Origin: Spirochaetaceae bacterium
Lineage (GTDB): Bacteria; Spirochaetota; Spirochaetia; DSM-27196; SKKC01
Direction of reading: 5' to 3'
NCBI GenBank assembly: GCA_007694005.1
Contig: RECN01000104.1
Span: 108,029-147,681, forward strand
DNA length: 39,653 nt
Shown: piece by piece, positions 1 to 7,661 of the stretch
How the letters are laid out: each line of letters starts with the position of its first letter
Position numbering within the stretch: the stretch's first letter is position 1
Program-made: the position numbers and the translations under genes
The notes under the pieces: model-generated
Databases searched by the model: none
The model's input: the letters and a program-made list of their open reading frames with translations, nothing else
Told to the model about the DNA's origin: nothing

Positions 1-759
1 CTCGATGATCCTGACGGTGAACTGTTCTTTTCCTTCGAAATAGTTGTAGAAGGTTCCGACACCGAGTCCGATTGCGCTGGTAAGCCGGTAGATATTCATA
101 CCGTGAAAGCCGGTCTTGCCGAGAATATCCTTCCCGCTGTTGACGAGTTTTTCGGGGGTGCTTTCCTGAAGTTTAAGCGGAAGCGGACGGACATCGATAC
201 CGAACACGCGGTCCCAGTCGAGCTCATCCGGTTGGAAGACACCCCGGAGAATAACGTCGAGTACCTGCTCGGGCTCGATTGCAACATCGTGGTAGGTACG
301 TCTGAACGCGGAAAAGCGTATACCCGCCATTACGTATATCAACTCACCCGCGGTCGGAGCCCGTCCGAGCGTGCGGGTCAGATGCTGCTCGTAGAGCTGA
401 TTGATCTTGACCTCGTAGTCGTAATACCGGTACTGGCCCTGCCGGAATATCTGCGTAATCTCCCGCTGTTCCTCCGAAAGCCGGAACACCACGCGACACA
501 GATCCGCGAGACGCTGCTCGGTGGTTGCCCCTGTTACCGAATCGAGCGCCTCGACTAACATATAGTGGTACCGGTTCAGAATTTCGAGGAATATCTCTTC
601 ACGCGAAGAAAAATACCGGTAGTACACGCCATTCGACATACCTGCGGTCCGGCAGATGTCAGCTACCGACACCTGACTGATCCAGTTCCGGCTGAAAAGC
701 TCGATCGCGGCTGAGAGTAGCCGTTCTCGCGTGACCTGTCGTTGCTGTTCACGTCCCAC
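1..759 (-). CDS. Tandem-domain TetR-family transcriptional regulator (3' part missing at window edge)
   Basis: Reading leftward from a GTG at 759, the frame stays open for 253 codons and runs off the left edge. A GAGGG ribosome-binding site lies six bases before the GTG and an in-frame stop lies at 790-792. Residues about 9-60 form a complete TetR N-terminal helix-turn-helix domain, ending in the typical GMSNGVYYRYFSSREEIF pattern. A helical region resembling a ligand or dimer domain follows. Residues about 202-253 form a second TetR DNA-binding domain (AIGLGVGTFYNYFEGKEQF). It is therefore a double-headed TetR protein rather than the usual one-domain form of about 200 residues. It faces the condensing-enzyme/Liv operon and probably represses that operon and itself. 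The fold assignment is strong; the ligand is unknown. Confidence 0.85.
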   Translation of the reverse strand, partial: MGREQQRQVTRERLLSAAIELFSRNWISQVSVADICRTAGMSNGVYYRYFSSREEIFLEILNRYHYMLVEALDSVTGATTEQRLADLCRVVFRLSEEQREITQIFRQGQYRYYDYEVKINQLYEQHLTRTLGRAPTAGELIYVMAGIRFSAFRRTYHDVAIEPEQVLDVILRGVFQPDELDWDRVFGIDVRPLPLKLQESTPEKLVNSGKDILGKTGFHGMNIYRLTSAIGLGVGTFYNYFEGKEQFTVRIIE

Positions 760-773
760 CGTATACCCTCGCG

Positions 774-800
774 ATGAGTGAGAAATGATTCACTCATTCA
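774..800. promoter_or_regulatory. Candidate regulator operator A (tetR-proximal palindrome)
   Basis: ATGAGTGA at 774-781 is the exact reverse complement of TCACTCAT at 790-797. Nested inside is AATGA-N5-TCATT at 784-798. The site lies just downstream of the predicted leftward tetR promoter, where a bound repressor would block transcription. On the minus strand it shares the GTGAATCA core with the site at 912-936. The symmetry is seen; the function is inferred. Confidence 0.55.
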
Positions 801-808
801 ATCGCTGA

Positions 809-837
809 AGTATATCCGCGTCTTTCAGAGGCGTAAA
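809..837 (-). promoter_or_regulatory. Predicted sigma70-type promoter for the tandem TetR gene
   Basis: On the minus strand there is TTTACG (832-837), a 17-base spacer, then TATACT (809-814). The -10 matches five of six consensus bases and the -35 four of six. The start point would fall near 802, at the edge of candidate operator A, which fits autoregulation. Confidence 0.45.
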
Positions 838-872
838 GTCAAAATAATATCCTTCAACACGGAATATTTTGC

Positions 873-901
873 TTGACGGCAGCGATTTTCGGCGTGAGAA
901 T
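873..901 (+). promoter_or_regulatory. Predicted sigma70-type promoter for the condensing-enzyme/Liv operon
   Basis: TTGACG (873-878) is followed after 17 bases by GAGAAT (896-901), which matches four of six -10 bases. Transcription would begin near 908, immediately before candidate operator B. The -10 element is weak, so this is tentative. Confidence 0.4.
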
Positions 902-911
902 GCGTAATAAA

Positions 912-936
912 TGAGAGTTGATTCACCATTCACTCT
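912..936. promoter_or_regulatory. Candidate regulator operator B (operon-proximal)
   Basis: AGAGT (914-918) and ACTCT (932-936) form the outer arms of an inverted repeat. On the minus strand the site contains TGAATG followed by GTGAATCA, nearly the same string as in operator A, which has one extra base, and both continue into CTCA. It lies between the predicted start of transcription and the condensing-enzyme gene, a classical repressor position. Confidence 0.45.
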
Positions 937-963
937 ACACAGTATCGTTGGAGCATAGCACGA

Positions 964-1974
964 ATGAACGTTGGAATAATGGGGATGGGCACCTACATAC
1001 CGGAGCACATCATGACCGCGGCGGAAATCGCAGCGAAAACCGACATCCCCGAACACATCATTCAGGAAAAATTCGGTGTTTACCAGAAACCGATACCCGG
1101 TCCTGAAGACACGACCAGTGCAATGGGGAAAAAGGCCGCCTTAAAGGCAATCGAAAACGCCGGGATTAACCCGGGTGAAATCGATCTGGTGATCTGGAAC
1201 GGCGCACAGCACAAGGACTTCCCGTGCTGGCTGGCAGGGCTCGCTATTGCGGAAGAAATCGGCGCGGTAAACGCCTGGAGCTTCGACATGGAGGCCATGT
1301 GCGGCTCAATGATGGCCGCCCTCGACACAGCCAAGTCCATAATGATCGCCAAACCACGAGTGAACACTGTACTTCTCGTCAGCGGGTATCGAAACGGTGA
1401 TCTTATTGACCTGTCGGTGCCGGACACCCGCTTCATGCTCGACCTTGGAGCCGGTGGTGCCGCAGTCGTCCTCCGTAAAAACCTGAATCGCAACCTTGTT
1501 CTGGAAAGCAGCTTCAAGGGTGACGGGTCCTTCGCGCGGGACTGCATCGTTCCGGTACTCGGCACCGAGGCCTGGCCACCAAAGGCGGAAGACATCGGGC
1601 ACGCACACTTTGAGGTGAAAGACTCTGAGGGTTTTAAAAAGAAACTCGGTGAACGCACCCTGCCGAATTTCTACGCGGTTGTCCGTGAAAGCCTCGCCGA
1701 CAGCGGCTATACACAGGAAGACATTGACTATCTCGCGATTCTGCATTTCAAGAAGTCCGCACACGACGCAATTCTTGCTGAACTGGGTCTTTCGGACGAT
1801 CAGACGACCTATCTGAACCAGTACGGTCATCTCGGACAGAACGATCAGGTTCTGTCTCTGGAATTAGGGCTTGAGAGCGGTCGCCTCAAGGACGGAGATA
1901 TAGCCGTCCTTGTCGGAGCCGGTCTTGGATTTGTCTGGGCTTCCACAGTCGTACGCTGGGGAGCAGCACAATAA
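964..1974 (+). CDS. FabH/KAS III-like condensing enzyme (thiolase superfamily)
   Basis: The 336-residue protein has the length and layout of 3-oxoacyl-ACP synthase III. The nucleophile is Cys113 in EAMCGSMM, where E. coli FabH has Cys112. His261 in ILHFKKSAH fits the FabH active-site His. The third triad position, Asn in FabH (YGNTS), is His289 here (YGHLG), giving a Cys-His-His set as in KAS I/II. The C-terminus (GAGLGFVWASTVVRWG) is also FabH-like. It opens an operon with a Liv importer, a FabG-like reductase and a hydrolase, and a TetR regulator faces it, so a specialised acyl condensation or cleavage is more likely than housekeeping fatty-acid initiation. A GGAG at 950-953 is spaced ten bases from the ATG, and the N-terminus MNVGIMGMGTYIP is that expected for the family. 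Confidence 0.85.
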   Translation: MNVGIMGMGTYIPEHIMTAAEIAAKTDIPEHIIQEKFGVYQKPIPGPEDTTSAMGKKAALKAIENAGINPGEIDLVIWNGAQHKDFPCWLAGLAIAEEIGAVNAWSFDMEAMCGSMMAALDTAKSIMIAKPRVNTVLLVSGYRNGDLIDLSVPDTRFMLDLGAGGAAVVLRKNLNRNLVLESSFKGDGSFARDCIVPVLGTEAWPPKAEDIGHAHFEVKDSEGFKKKLGERTLPNFYAVVRESLADSGYTQEDIDYLAILHFKKSAHDAILAELGLSDDQTTYLNQYGHLGQNDQVLSLELGLESGRLKDGDIAVLVGAGLGFVWASTVVRWGAAQ

Positions 1975-1985
1975 ACAGGAATCAA

Positions 1986-2002
1986 TCGGGGCTCAAACCC
2001 GA
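1986..2002 (+). other. Small intergenic stem-loop
   Basis: TCGGG (1986-1990) and CCCGA (1998-2002) can pair around a seven-base loop in the 48-base gap between the condensing enzyme and the binding protein. There is no T-run, so it is not a convincing terminator. It may mark an mRNA processing or stability point. Confidence 0.35.
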
Positions 2003-2022
2003 CTGAAATTCAGGAGGTATAT

Positions 2023-3234
2023 ATGAAGAAGTCAATGCTTATTGCAGGCTTTCTTACCATTATGATGCTTCTGCCGTTCACCGCCTTCGCTGGTGGAGGT
2101 ACAGAAGCTGCGGTTGAGGACGAGATCCTCATTGGCGGGCTCACATCGCTCAGCGGTGTGTTGATGGATTACGGTCAGCAGATGCAGCGTGGATTCGAGC
2201 TCGGTCTCGAGTATGCCACCGACGGTACCATGCAGGTTGCAGGGCGTTCGATCAGAGTCATCTGGGAAGACACCACCACCGTACCCGAAGTTGCACGCGA
2301 GCGTGCGATCAAGCTGCTCGACGAAGACGGCGTAGATATTGTCGTCGGACCGACTTCATCTGCAGACGCATTCGCAATCCTGCCCCTCTTCGAGGAGTAC
2401 GAGCGGATTCTCGTGATGGAACCGGCGGCAGCAGACTTTCTGACCGGTGAAAACTCCAACCGCTTTGTGTTCCGAACCGGCCGCAACACCGCTCAGGACT
2501 CAAACGCAATGGCAGCGATCATTGTGAACGAGGTTCCCGGAGCCCGCGTCGCCGTATTTGCACCCGAAGGTGCCTTTGGCCGGGGTTATGCCGAGCCCTT
2601 CCGCGCCGCTCTTGAAGCAGACGGTGGCGAAGTCATACTTGAAGAGTTTGCGCCAGCCGACGCGACCGACTTCACTCCGTTTATCACCCGCATTCGCAAC
2701 GCGAACCCCGACTACGTCTTCGTGATCTGGGCCGGTGCGAATAACCCCTGGCGGCAGATGTCCGAGCAGGGCCTGTTCGAAGACTTCCGTGTCTCCACCG
2801 GAGCCCCTGAAATTGCAGCGCTCCGCACCATGCTCGAAATGGAAGGAAACACAGGCTTTACGGTGTATTACCACACCGTCGCACAGAATCCTGTGAATGA
2901 GTGGCTCGTCGAGCAGCACCAGGCGCGGCACAACGCACCACCCGATATCTTCGTCTCCGGCGGTATGGCAGCAGCCATGGCAGTCGTCACCGCTCTTGAA
3001 CAGACAAACGGAAGCGCCGATGCGGAAGCCCTGATTCAGGCGATGCGTGGAATGGAGTTTGACTCCCCGACCGGCATGCGCTACTTCCGCAGCGAAGACC
3101 ATCAGGCACAGCAGTCTCTGTTCGAGATCATGTTCACCCGTGTCGCTGGCGTAGACCACATTGTTCCCGAGCTGATTCGTGTTATTCCTCGCGACGACGT
3201 GTCTGATCCGATTCAGACGACCCATCCCCGCTGA
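2023..3234 (+). CDS. Liv-type ABC transporter substrate-binding protein
   Basis: The 403-residue protein starts with a clear signal peptide (MKKSMLIAGFL...AFA, cleavage near residue 23). There is no lipobox cysteine, so it should be a soluble periplasmic protein. The mature chain starts IGGLTSLSGVLMDYGQQMQRGFEL, split here as IGGLTSLSG and MQRGFELGLEYA, the usual opening of periplasmic-binding fold type I proteins of the LivJ/Peripla_BP_6 group. VDIVVGPTSSADA and DATDFTPFITRIRNANPDY are further family hallmarks. AGGAGG sits six bases before the ATG. It delivers ligand to the LivFGHM proteins encoded next. Liv-type receptors bind branched amino acids, amides, urea or aromatic acids, and the ligand here cannot be read from sequence alone. 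Confidence 0.9.
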   Translation: MKKSMLIAGFLTIMMLLPFTAFAGGGTEAAVEDEILIGGLTSLSGVLMDYGQQMQRGFELGLEYATDGTMQVAGRSIRVIWEDTTTVPEVARERAIKLLDEDGVDIVVGPTSSADAFAILPLFEEYERILVMEPAAADFLTGENSNRFVFRTGRNTAQDSNAMAAIIVNEVPGARVAVFAPEGAFGRGYAEPFRAALEADGGEVILEEFAPADATDFTPFITRIRNANPDYVFVIWAGANNPWRQMSEQGLFEDFRVSTGAPEIAALRTMLEMEGNTGFTVYYHTVAQNPVNEWLVEQHQARHNAPPDIFVSGGMAAAMAVVTALEQTNGSADAEALIQAMRGMEFDSPTGMRYFRSEDHQAQQSLFEIMFTRVAGVDHIVPELIRVIPRDDVSDPIQTTHPR

Positions 3235-3266
3235 TTCTCCGGTACGGAAATCAACGCGGACTGACC

Positions 3267-3298
3267 CTGATGCACACCCGACCTCGGGTGTGCATCAG
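3267..3298 (+). other. Strong 15-bp intergenic stem-loop after the binding-protein gene
   Basis: CTGATGCACACCCGA (3267-3281) and TCGGGTGTGCATCAG (3284-3298) are perfect reverse complements separated by only CC. No T-run follows, so it is probably not a complete intrinsic terminator. Hairpins here commonly protect the upstream binding-protein mRNA or reduce read-through, making more receptor than membrane parts. Confidence 0.7.
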
Positions 3299-3342
3299 CC
3301 TTCACAATATACAGAAACGGACCAGGAAGGATCATTAACGCC

Positions 3343-4113
3343 ATGTCGGACATGATTTTACGAACCGAACACCTGGGGGTGAGCTTTGGTGCTCTCAAGG
3401 CCGTCAATGACGTGAGTCTTGAGATCGAAAAAGGCAAGTTTACCACCATATTAGGACCGAACGGAGCGGGTAAAACCACCTATTTTAATCTCATCAGCGG
3501 TCTCCTGAAGCCGACAACCGGGAAGATCTTCTTCAAGGACGCAGATATCACATCCTACAAGGCTATTGATCGTATCGCGGCCGGCATGGGTCGATCGTTT
3601 CAGCTGACAAACGTATTTCCCATGCTTACCGTGCACGAGAATATTCGCCTCTCTGCGCAATCATACAGCAAGGTCGGTGCACGCCTGTTTCGCAGTCACA
3701 GGCGGTACGATGCGGTAAACAGTAAGACCGATGAGATTCTCGAGCGGGTACTTCTTCCGCACCGTCGAAACGCACTCGCAGCCAGCCTTACCCACGGCGA
3801 ACAGAGAAAACTTGAGCTCGGGATGGTACTCGCACTCGAACCGGAGGTACTGCTGCTCGACGAACCGACGGCAGGCATGGCAATCGAGCAGGTCCCGGTC
3901 ATGATTGACATAATGCGGGACACCCACCAGCGCGGAACCACCGTACTGCTGATCGAACACAAAATGGATCTCGTGAAACAGCTTTCCGACCGGCTCGTAA
4001 TCCTCGTAAACGGAAAAGTCCTGGCAGACGGAAACCCAACCGAGGTTTCACAGAACCCGGAAGTCCTCAAAGCCTATCTCGGGGGAGGAGTATTAGATGC
4101 AACCACTGCTTAA
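3343..4113 (+). CDS. livG: Liv-type ABC transporter ATP-binding protein, LivG-like
   Basis: This 256-residue ABC ATPase has a Walker A at residues 38-45 (GPNGAGKT), a Q-loop around RSFQLTN, an ABC signature variant LTHGEQ at 149-154 and a Walker B ending in Asp173-Glu174 (LLLDEPTAG). The H-loop is in LLIEHKMD. The longer insert before the signature and the C-terminal LKAYLGGG tail are typical of LivG. It pairs with the LivF-like ATPase to drive import at the cytoplasmic membrane. Its 3' end overlaps the next gene by 17 bases, implying translational coupling. Confidence 0.92.
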   Translation: MSDMILRTEHLGVSFGALKAVNDVSLEIEKGKFTTILGPNGAGKTTYFNLISGLLKPTTGKIFFKDADITSYKAIDRIAAGMGRSFQLTNVFPMLTVHENIRLSAQSYSKVGARLFRSHRRYDAVNSKTDEILERVLLPHRRNALAASLTHGEQRKLELGMVLALEPEVLLLDEPTAGMAIEQVPVMIDIMRDTHQRGTTVLLIEHKMDLVKQLSDRLVILVNGKVLADGNPTEVSQNPEVLKAYLGGGVLDATTA

Positions 4114-4801
4114 AGCCGAGAACATAGTCTCGTACATAGGCCCCTACACCATCCTTCACGACGTGAGTCTGGAGGTAACACGGGGCGAGGCAGTCGTCAT
4201 CCTCGGACGCAACGGCGCAGGAAAGACCACCTTCCTCAAGACGATCATGGGCCTCGTTCATACCCGCTCGGGAGTTCTCGAGTTCGACGGTGAGACGCTC
4301 GTGGACAAGGAAACGCATGTCATACAACGGAAAGGAATCGGCTACGTCCCGGAAGATTACGGTATTTTCGATCTTCTGACCGTAGAGGAAAACATGCGTA
4401 TTGCCATGTGGAAGGAAGACCCCGAAACAAAAGAGCGCTGTGACTGGGTACTCGACCTCTTTCCCGACCTCAAACTCGCGTACAAGCGATTTGCAAAAAC
4501 GTTAAGCGGCGGTCAGCGACAGATGCTTTCGGTCGGCAGAGCGCTCGTAAACAATAATCGCATTCTGCTCGTTGACGAACCGAGTAAGGGGCTTGCGCCG
4601 GTCATTATCGAAACGCTCGCAGGAGCTCTCAAGGAGATAAGCAAAACAACAACGGTACTGCTTGTGGAACAGAACTTCGCGATGGCCTGTGCCGTCGGTC
4701 AGCGTTTCTACATTATCAACGAGGGCAAGACGGTTGAATCCGGCACTATGGCGGATCTCATTCAAAACAAAGAACTCCAGGCCGTTCACCTGGGCATCTG
4801 A
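4097..4801 (+). CDS. livF: Liv-type ABC transporter ATP-binding protein, LivF-like
   Basis: The 234-residue ATPase has a Walker A at 37-44 (GRNGAGKT), a canonical signature LSGGQ at 136-140 and a Walker B with Asp160-Glu161 (ILLVDEPSKGL). GYVPEDYGIF matches the LivF region GYVPEGR in type. The length and C-terminus (LQAVHLGI) fit LivF. The start lies inside the livG reading frame, with GGGGGAGG at 4081-4088 serving as ribosome-binding site. It should form a heterodimer with LivG. Confidence 0.92.
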   Translation: MQPLLKAENIVSYIGPYTILHDVSLEVTRGEAVVILGRNGAGKTTFLKTIMGLVHTRSGVLEFDGETLVDKETHVIQRKGIGYVPEDYGIFDLLTVEENMRIAMWKEDPETKERCDWVLDLFPDLKLAYKRFAKTLSGGQRQMLSVGRALVNNNRILLVDEPSKGLAPVIIETLAGALKEISKTTTVLLVEQNFAMACAVGQRFYIINEGKTVESGTMADLIQNKELQAVHLGI

Positions 4802-4820
4802 CCTGCAACGGAGGCACAGT

Positions 4821-5816
4821 GTGGGTACAATCGTAACGTTAGTCGTCAACGGCCTGGCGCAGGGAGCCTTGATCTTCCTCATGGCGTCCGGTCTTTCAAT
4901 CATTCTTGGCATGATGGGAGTCATAAACTTCGCACATGGAACACTGTTTCTGTGGGGCGGTTACATGTACGTCTGGTCGTACTATGCGATACGGCTCAGG
5001 GTCGTCATGGCGTGGTTTGAAGCAGCAGTTCCCGTAACCAGATTCGGAAACATCCTGACCATTCAGGGCGTGCAGCTGCCACCGGGTGAAACCCTGCCCT
5101 TTCTGGCAGAACTTGCAATCTTTGTTGCGGCCCTTGTTATCGCCGTGGGCTTTGTGTTTGTCATGGGCCTCGTATTCGAGAAGCTCTTTATAAACCGTGT
5201 CTACGGACGGGTACCGGCACAGATTCTGATTACCCTGGGTATTCAGGTCGTGTTTACCGACATTGTCCGTGTGATCTGGGGACCGAACCCCTTCCCCATC
5301 GACCGACCACCCTTTCTCAACGGTGTTTCGACGATCGGTACGGCCCGTATCGTCCACTACAACGTGTTTCTTATTCTGGTTGGTCTGGTGATCGCAGTGA
5401 TCATACATCGCATTCTGACGAAGTCCCGCATCGGCATGGTCATCCGCGCCGGCCTGCAGAGCCCCGATCACGTGAGGGCGATCGGAATCAATATCAAACG
5501 CTACTTCACGATCGTATTCGCCGCCGGAGCGGCCCTCGCAGGACTCGGAGGAGCTCTCTACATGCCGCTCGTAGGTAACGTTGTCTCGACTGCCGGTATG
5601 AGTAACCAGATTCTCGCGTTCATCGTCGTTGTTGTCGGCGGACTCGGAAGCTTCATGGGTTCGTTTCTGGGAAGCATTTTCCTTGGCCTCATGGGCGTCG
5701 GGATCGCCATGACCGTTCCGGGACTTTCGGTCGTCGCAAACGTCCTGATCATGGCACTCGTACTCATGTTCCGACCGAACGGACTGTTTGGTCTGGCCGT
5801 CTCACGGGCCGACTGA
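4821..5816 (+). CDS. livH: Liv-type ABC transporter permease, LivH-like
   Basis: The frame is open farther upstream, but that part overlaps livF and is not membrane-like. The GTG at 4821 is chosen because GGAGG (4810-4814) lies six bases before it and the protein then begins VGTIVTLVVNGLAQGALIFL, split here as TIVTLVVNG and LAQGALIFL, the normal LivH start. The 331-residue protein is mostly transmembrane helix. MGVINFAHGTLF near the N-terminus is the LivH signature and AGAALAGLGGALY is the cytoplasmic coupling region that contacts the ATPases. A 44-residue hydrophilic insert between the first helices contains the segment RFGNILTIQGVQLPPGE. Confidence 0.9.
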   Translation: MGTIVTLVVNGLAQGALIFLMASGLSIILGMMGVINFAHGTLFLWGGYMYVWSYYAIRLRVVMAWFEAAVPVTRFGNILTIQGVQLPPGETLPFLAELAIFVAALVIAVGFVFVMGLVFEKLFINRVYGRVPAQILITLGIQVVFTDIVRVIWGPNPFPIDRPPFLNGVSTIGTARIVHYNVFLILVGLVIAVIIHRILTKSRIGMVIRAGLQSPDHVRAIGINIKRYFTIVFAAGAALAGLGGALYMPLVGNVVSTAGMSNQILAFIVVVVGGLGSFMGSFLGSIFLGLMGVGIAMTVPGLSVVANVLIMALVLMFRPNGLFGLAVSRAD

Positions 5817-5829
5817 GGAGAATCGCTCT

Positions 5830-6873
5830 ATGGGATCAAACGTACGTCTTTCTTTCGACAAAAAACCCGAGTTGCCGAAACTCATCGCGCTCGCAGCTCT
5901 CATTACCGTTTTTCTCGTGATTCCACAGTTCATGAGAAACACACAGCTCATCATGATGAGCCGAATATTTATTCTCGCGGTCTATGGAATGAGCTATGAC
6001 ATCCTTCGCGGGTACACAGGCTTCATTAACCTCGGCCAGGCGATCTTCTTCGGCAGTGGCGTCTATATGGGAGTAATCTTCCTCAACATGCAGAACGATC
6101 TCTGGTTTTTCATGATGGCGGCCGGATCGATCTTCGTTGCCTCGGTCATCGGTGGCTACGTAATGAGTAAGATCGTACTCCGTACCGGTGGCGTCGTCGC
6201 CGCCGCAATGGTCACGCTCGCCCTTGGGGAAATCGTGCGAAATATCGCCGAGCGCTGGCGAACCGTTACCGGTGGCCAGGATGGTCTGCCTCTGCGATTC
6301 TCCCGGGTTGCGCTTGAACCTCTGTTCACGACCCGGCTCGGGGCATACTACTTCGCGTTCGTCTTTCTCATCGTCATGACCTTCGCCCTGCGCGCGTTCG
6401 TCCTCAGCCCGACAGGGCGGGTCCTTCAGGCGATACGCGAGAACGAACAGCGAGCGCGATTTCTCGGCTACGATACGCAGAAGTACAAGACGATTGCACT
6501 TATTGTGTCCTCGGTCGCCGCGGGCTTTTCCGGCCTGGTCTTCGCTGTCATCGTACGCTTTGCCAACACCGACTACCTGAGCATTACCTACACGCTGAAT
6601 GCGCTGCTTATTACGCTGGTCGGAGGCACAGGGACTCTGTACGGGTCCATCCTCGGAAGCGCATTCGTGACGTGGATACAGAACTTCCTGCTCGATCTTA
6701 ATCGCAGCCTGGGCTGGGATATCCTCCGATATCCGATGCTCTTTGTCGGATCACTTTATATTCTGCTCGTTATTTTCATGCCGGCAGGGCTGCTCGGAGG
6801 ATTCTTTCAACTGAAGAACTGGTGGGACAGAAAACGGCTGTCCCGTGCGACAGACAATACACCCGAAGCCTGA
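5830..6873 (+). CDS. livM: Liv-type ABC transporter permease, LivM-like
   Basis: The ATG at 5830 is preceded by GAGGAG at 5816-5821, and the upstream in-frame extension would only overlap livH. The 347-residue integral membrane protein has the LivM signature GYTGFINLGQAIFFGSG. Further along are the coupling-region pattern IRENEQRARFLGYDTQKYK and the segment LVGGTGTLYGSILGSAF. It forms the translocation pore with LivH. A basic cytoplasmic tail (NWWDRKRLSR) ends the protein. The gene sits 27 bases before the reductase gene, with no terminator between, so importer and enzymes are probably co-transcribed. Confidence 0.9.
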   Translation: MGSNVRLSFDKKPELPKLIALAALITVFLVIPQFMRNTQLIMMSRIFILAVYGMSYDILRGYTGFINLGQAIFFGSGVYMGVIFLNMQNDLWFFMMAAGSIFVASVIGGYVMSKIVLRTGGVVAAAMVTLALGEIVRNIAERWRTVTGGQDGLPLRFSRVALEPLFTTRLGAYYFAFVFLIVMTFALRAFVLSPTGRVLQAIRENEQRARFLGYDTQKYKTIALIVSSVAAGFSGLVFAVIVRFANTDYLSITYTLNALLITLVGGTGTLYGSILGSAFVTWIQNFLLDLNRSLGWDILRYPMLFVGSLYILLVIFMPAGLLGGFFQLKNWWDRKRLSRATDNTPEA

Positions 6874-6900
6874 ACAGGCGAACAAAAAGGAGTTATGGAC

Positions 6901-7629
6901 ATGGTAAACGGAAAAGTATGTGTGGTAACCGGCGGTGGCCGCGGAATCGGTAAAACGATAGTCGAAACCCTGGCTGCAAACGGCGCTGAGGCTGTCTACG
7001 CACTCGATATCAACAACGATGCCCTCTCGGCGCTCTCCGGAGATGCTGTTCACGGTGAAGTTGTGAACGTACTCGACAGCGAGAGCATTAAAACTGTGGT
7101 AGAGAAAATCATAGACGCACACGGCCGCATCGACATCCTCGTGAACAATGCCGGCATAACGAGGGACGCCGTCATCAACAAGATGGATGATGAGGCCTGG
7201 CAGGCGGTCATAGACGTGAACCTCAAAGGCGTATTTCTCATGACCCGTGAAATCGGCCCCCGCATGATGGAACACGGCTCGGGCTCAATCGTAAACATAT
7301 CATCCGTTGTCGGACTCGACGGAAACATGGGCCAGACCAACTACGCTGCAACCAAAGCCGGTGTCATTGCCATGGCGAAGACCTGGGCGAAGGAGTTTGC
7401 CCGTAAGGGAGCCGCGGTTCGTGCGAACGCGGTCGCACCCGGGTTCATCAATACACCTATGCTGGAAACGGTTCCCGAGAAGGTCATAGAGGGCATCAAG
7501 GCCAAAACTCCTCTGAAACGACTCGGCGAACCACAGGAGATCGCAAACCTCGTGCTCTTCCTCTCGAGTGATCTCGCTTCTTATATTACCGGTCAGGTAA
7601 TCCGCTGTGACGGCGGACTCGTCGTTTAG
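6901..7629 (+). CDS. FabG-like short-chain dehydrogenase/reductase
   Basis: This classical SDR of 242 residues has the cofactor loop TGGGRGIG at 10-17, NNAG at 82-85 and the catalytic set Asn107, Ser135, Tyr148 and Lys152 (YAATK). The C-terminus ITGQVIRCDGGLVV is typical of FabG and acetoacetyl-CoA reductases, which reduce or oxidise a 3-oxo/3-hydroxy acyl thioester. An ATG at 6895 also exists, but AGGAG at 6888-6892 is only two bases from it and eight from the ATG at 6901, so the latter is preferred. Asp37 after the second strand (YALDINN) suggests NAD rather than NADP. It could act on the product of the condensing enzyme in the same operon. Confidence 0.88.
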   Translation: MVNGKVCVVTGGGRGIGKTIVETLAANGAEAVYALDINNDALSALSGDAVHGEVVNVLDSESIKTVVEKIIDAHGRIDILVNNAGITRDAVINKMDDEAWQAVIDVNLKGVFLMTREIGPRMMEHGSGSIVNISSVVGLDGNMGQTNYAATKAGVIAMAKTWAKEFARKGAAVRANAVAPGFINTPMLETVPEKVIEGIKAKTPLKRLGEPQEIANLVLFLSSDLASYITGQVIRCDGGLVV

Positions 7630-7661
7630 CACGCGGAACACATTTCTAGGGGAGGCCTTTT

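Noticed and set aside
103-558. 151-codon rightward open frame at the left end
   Set aside because: It is antisense to the tandem TetR frame, whose two HTH domains are unmistakable.
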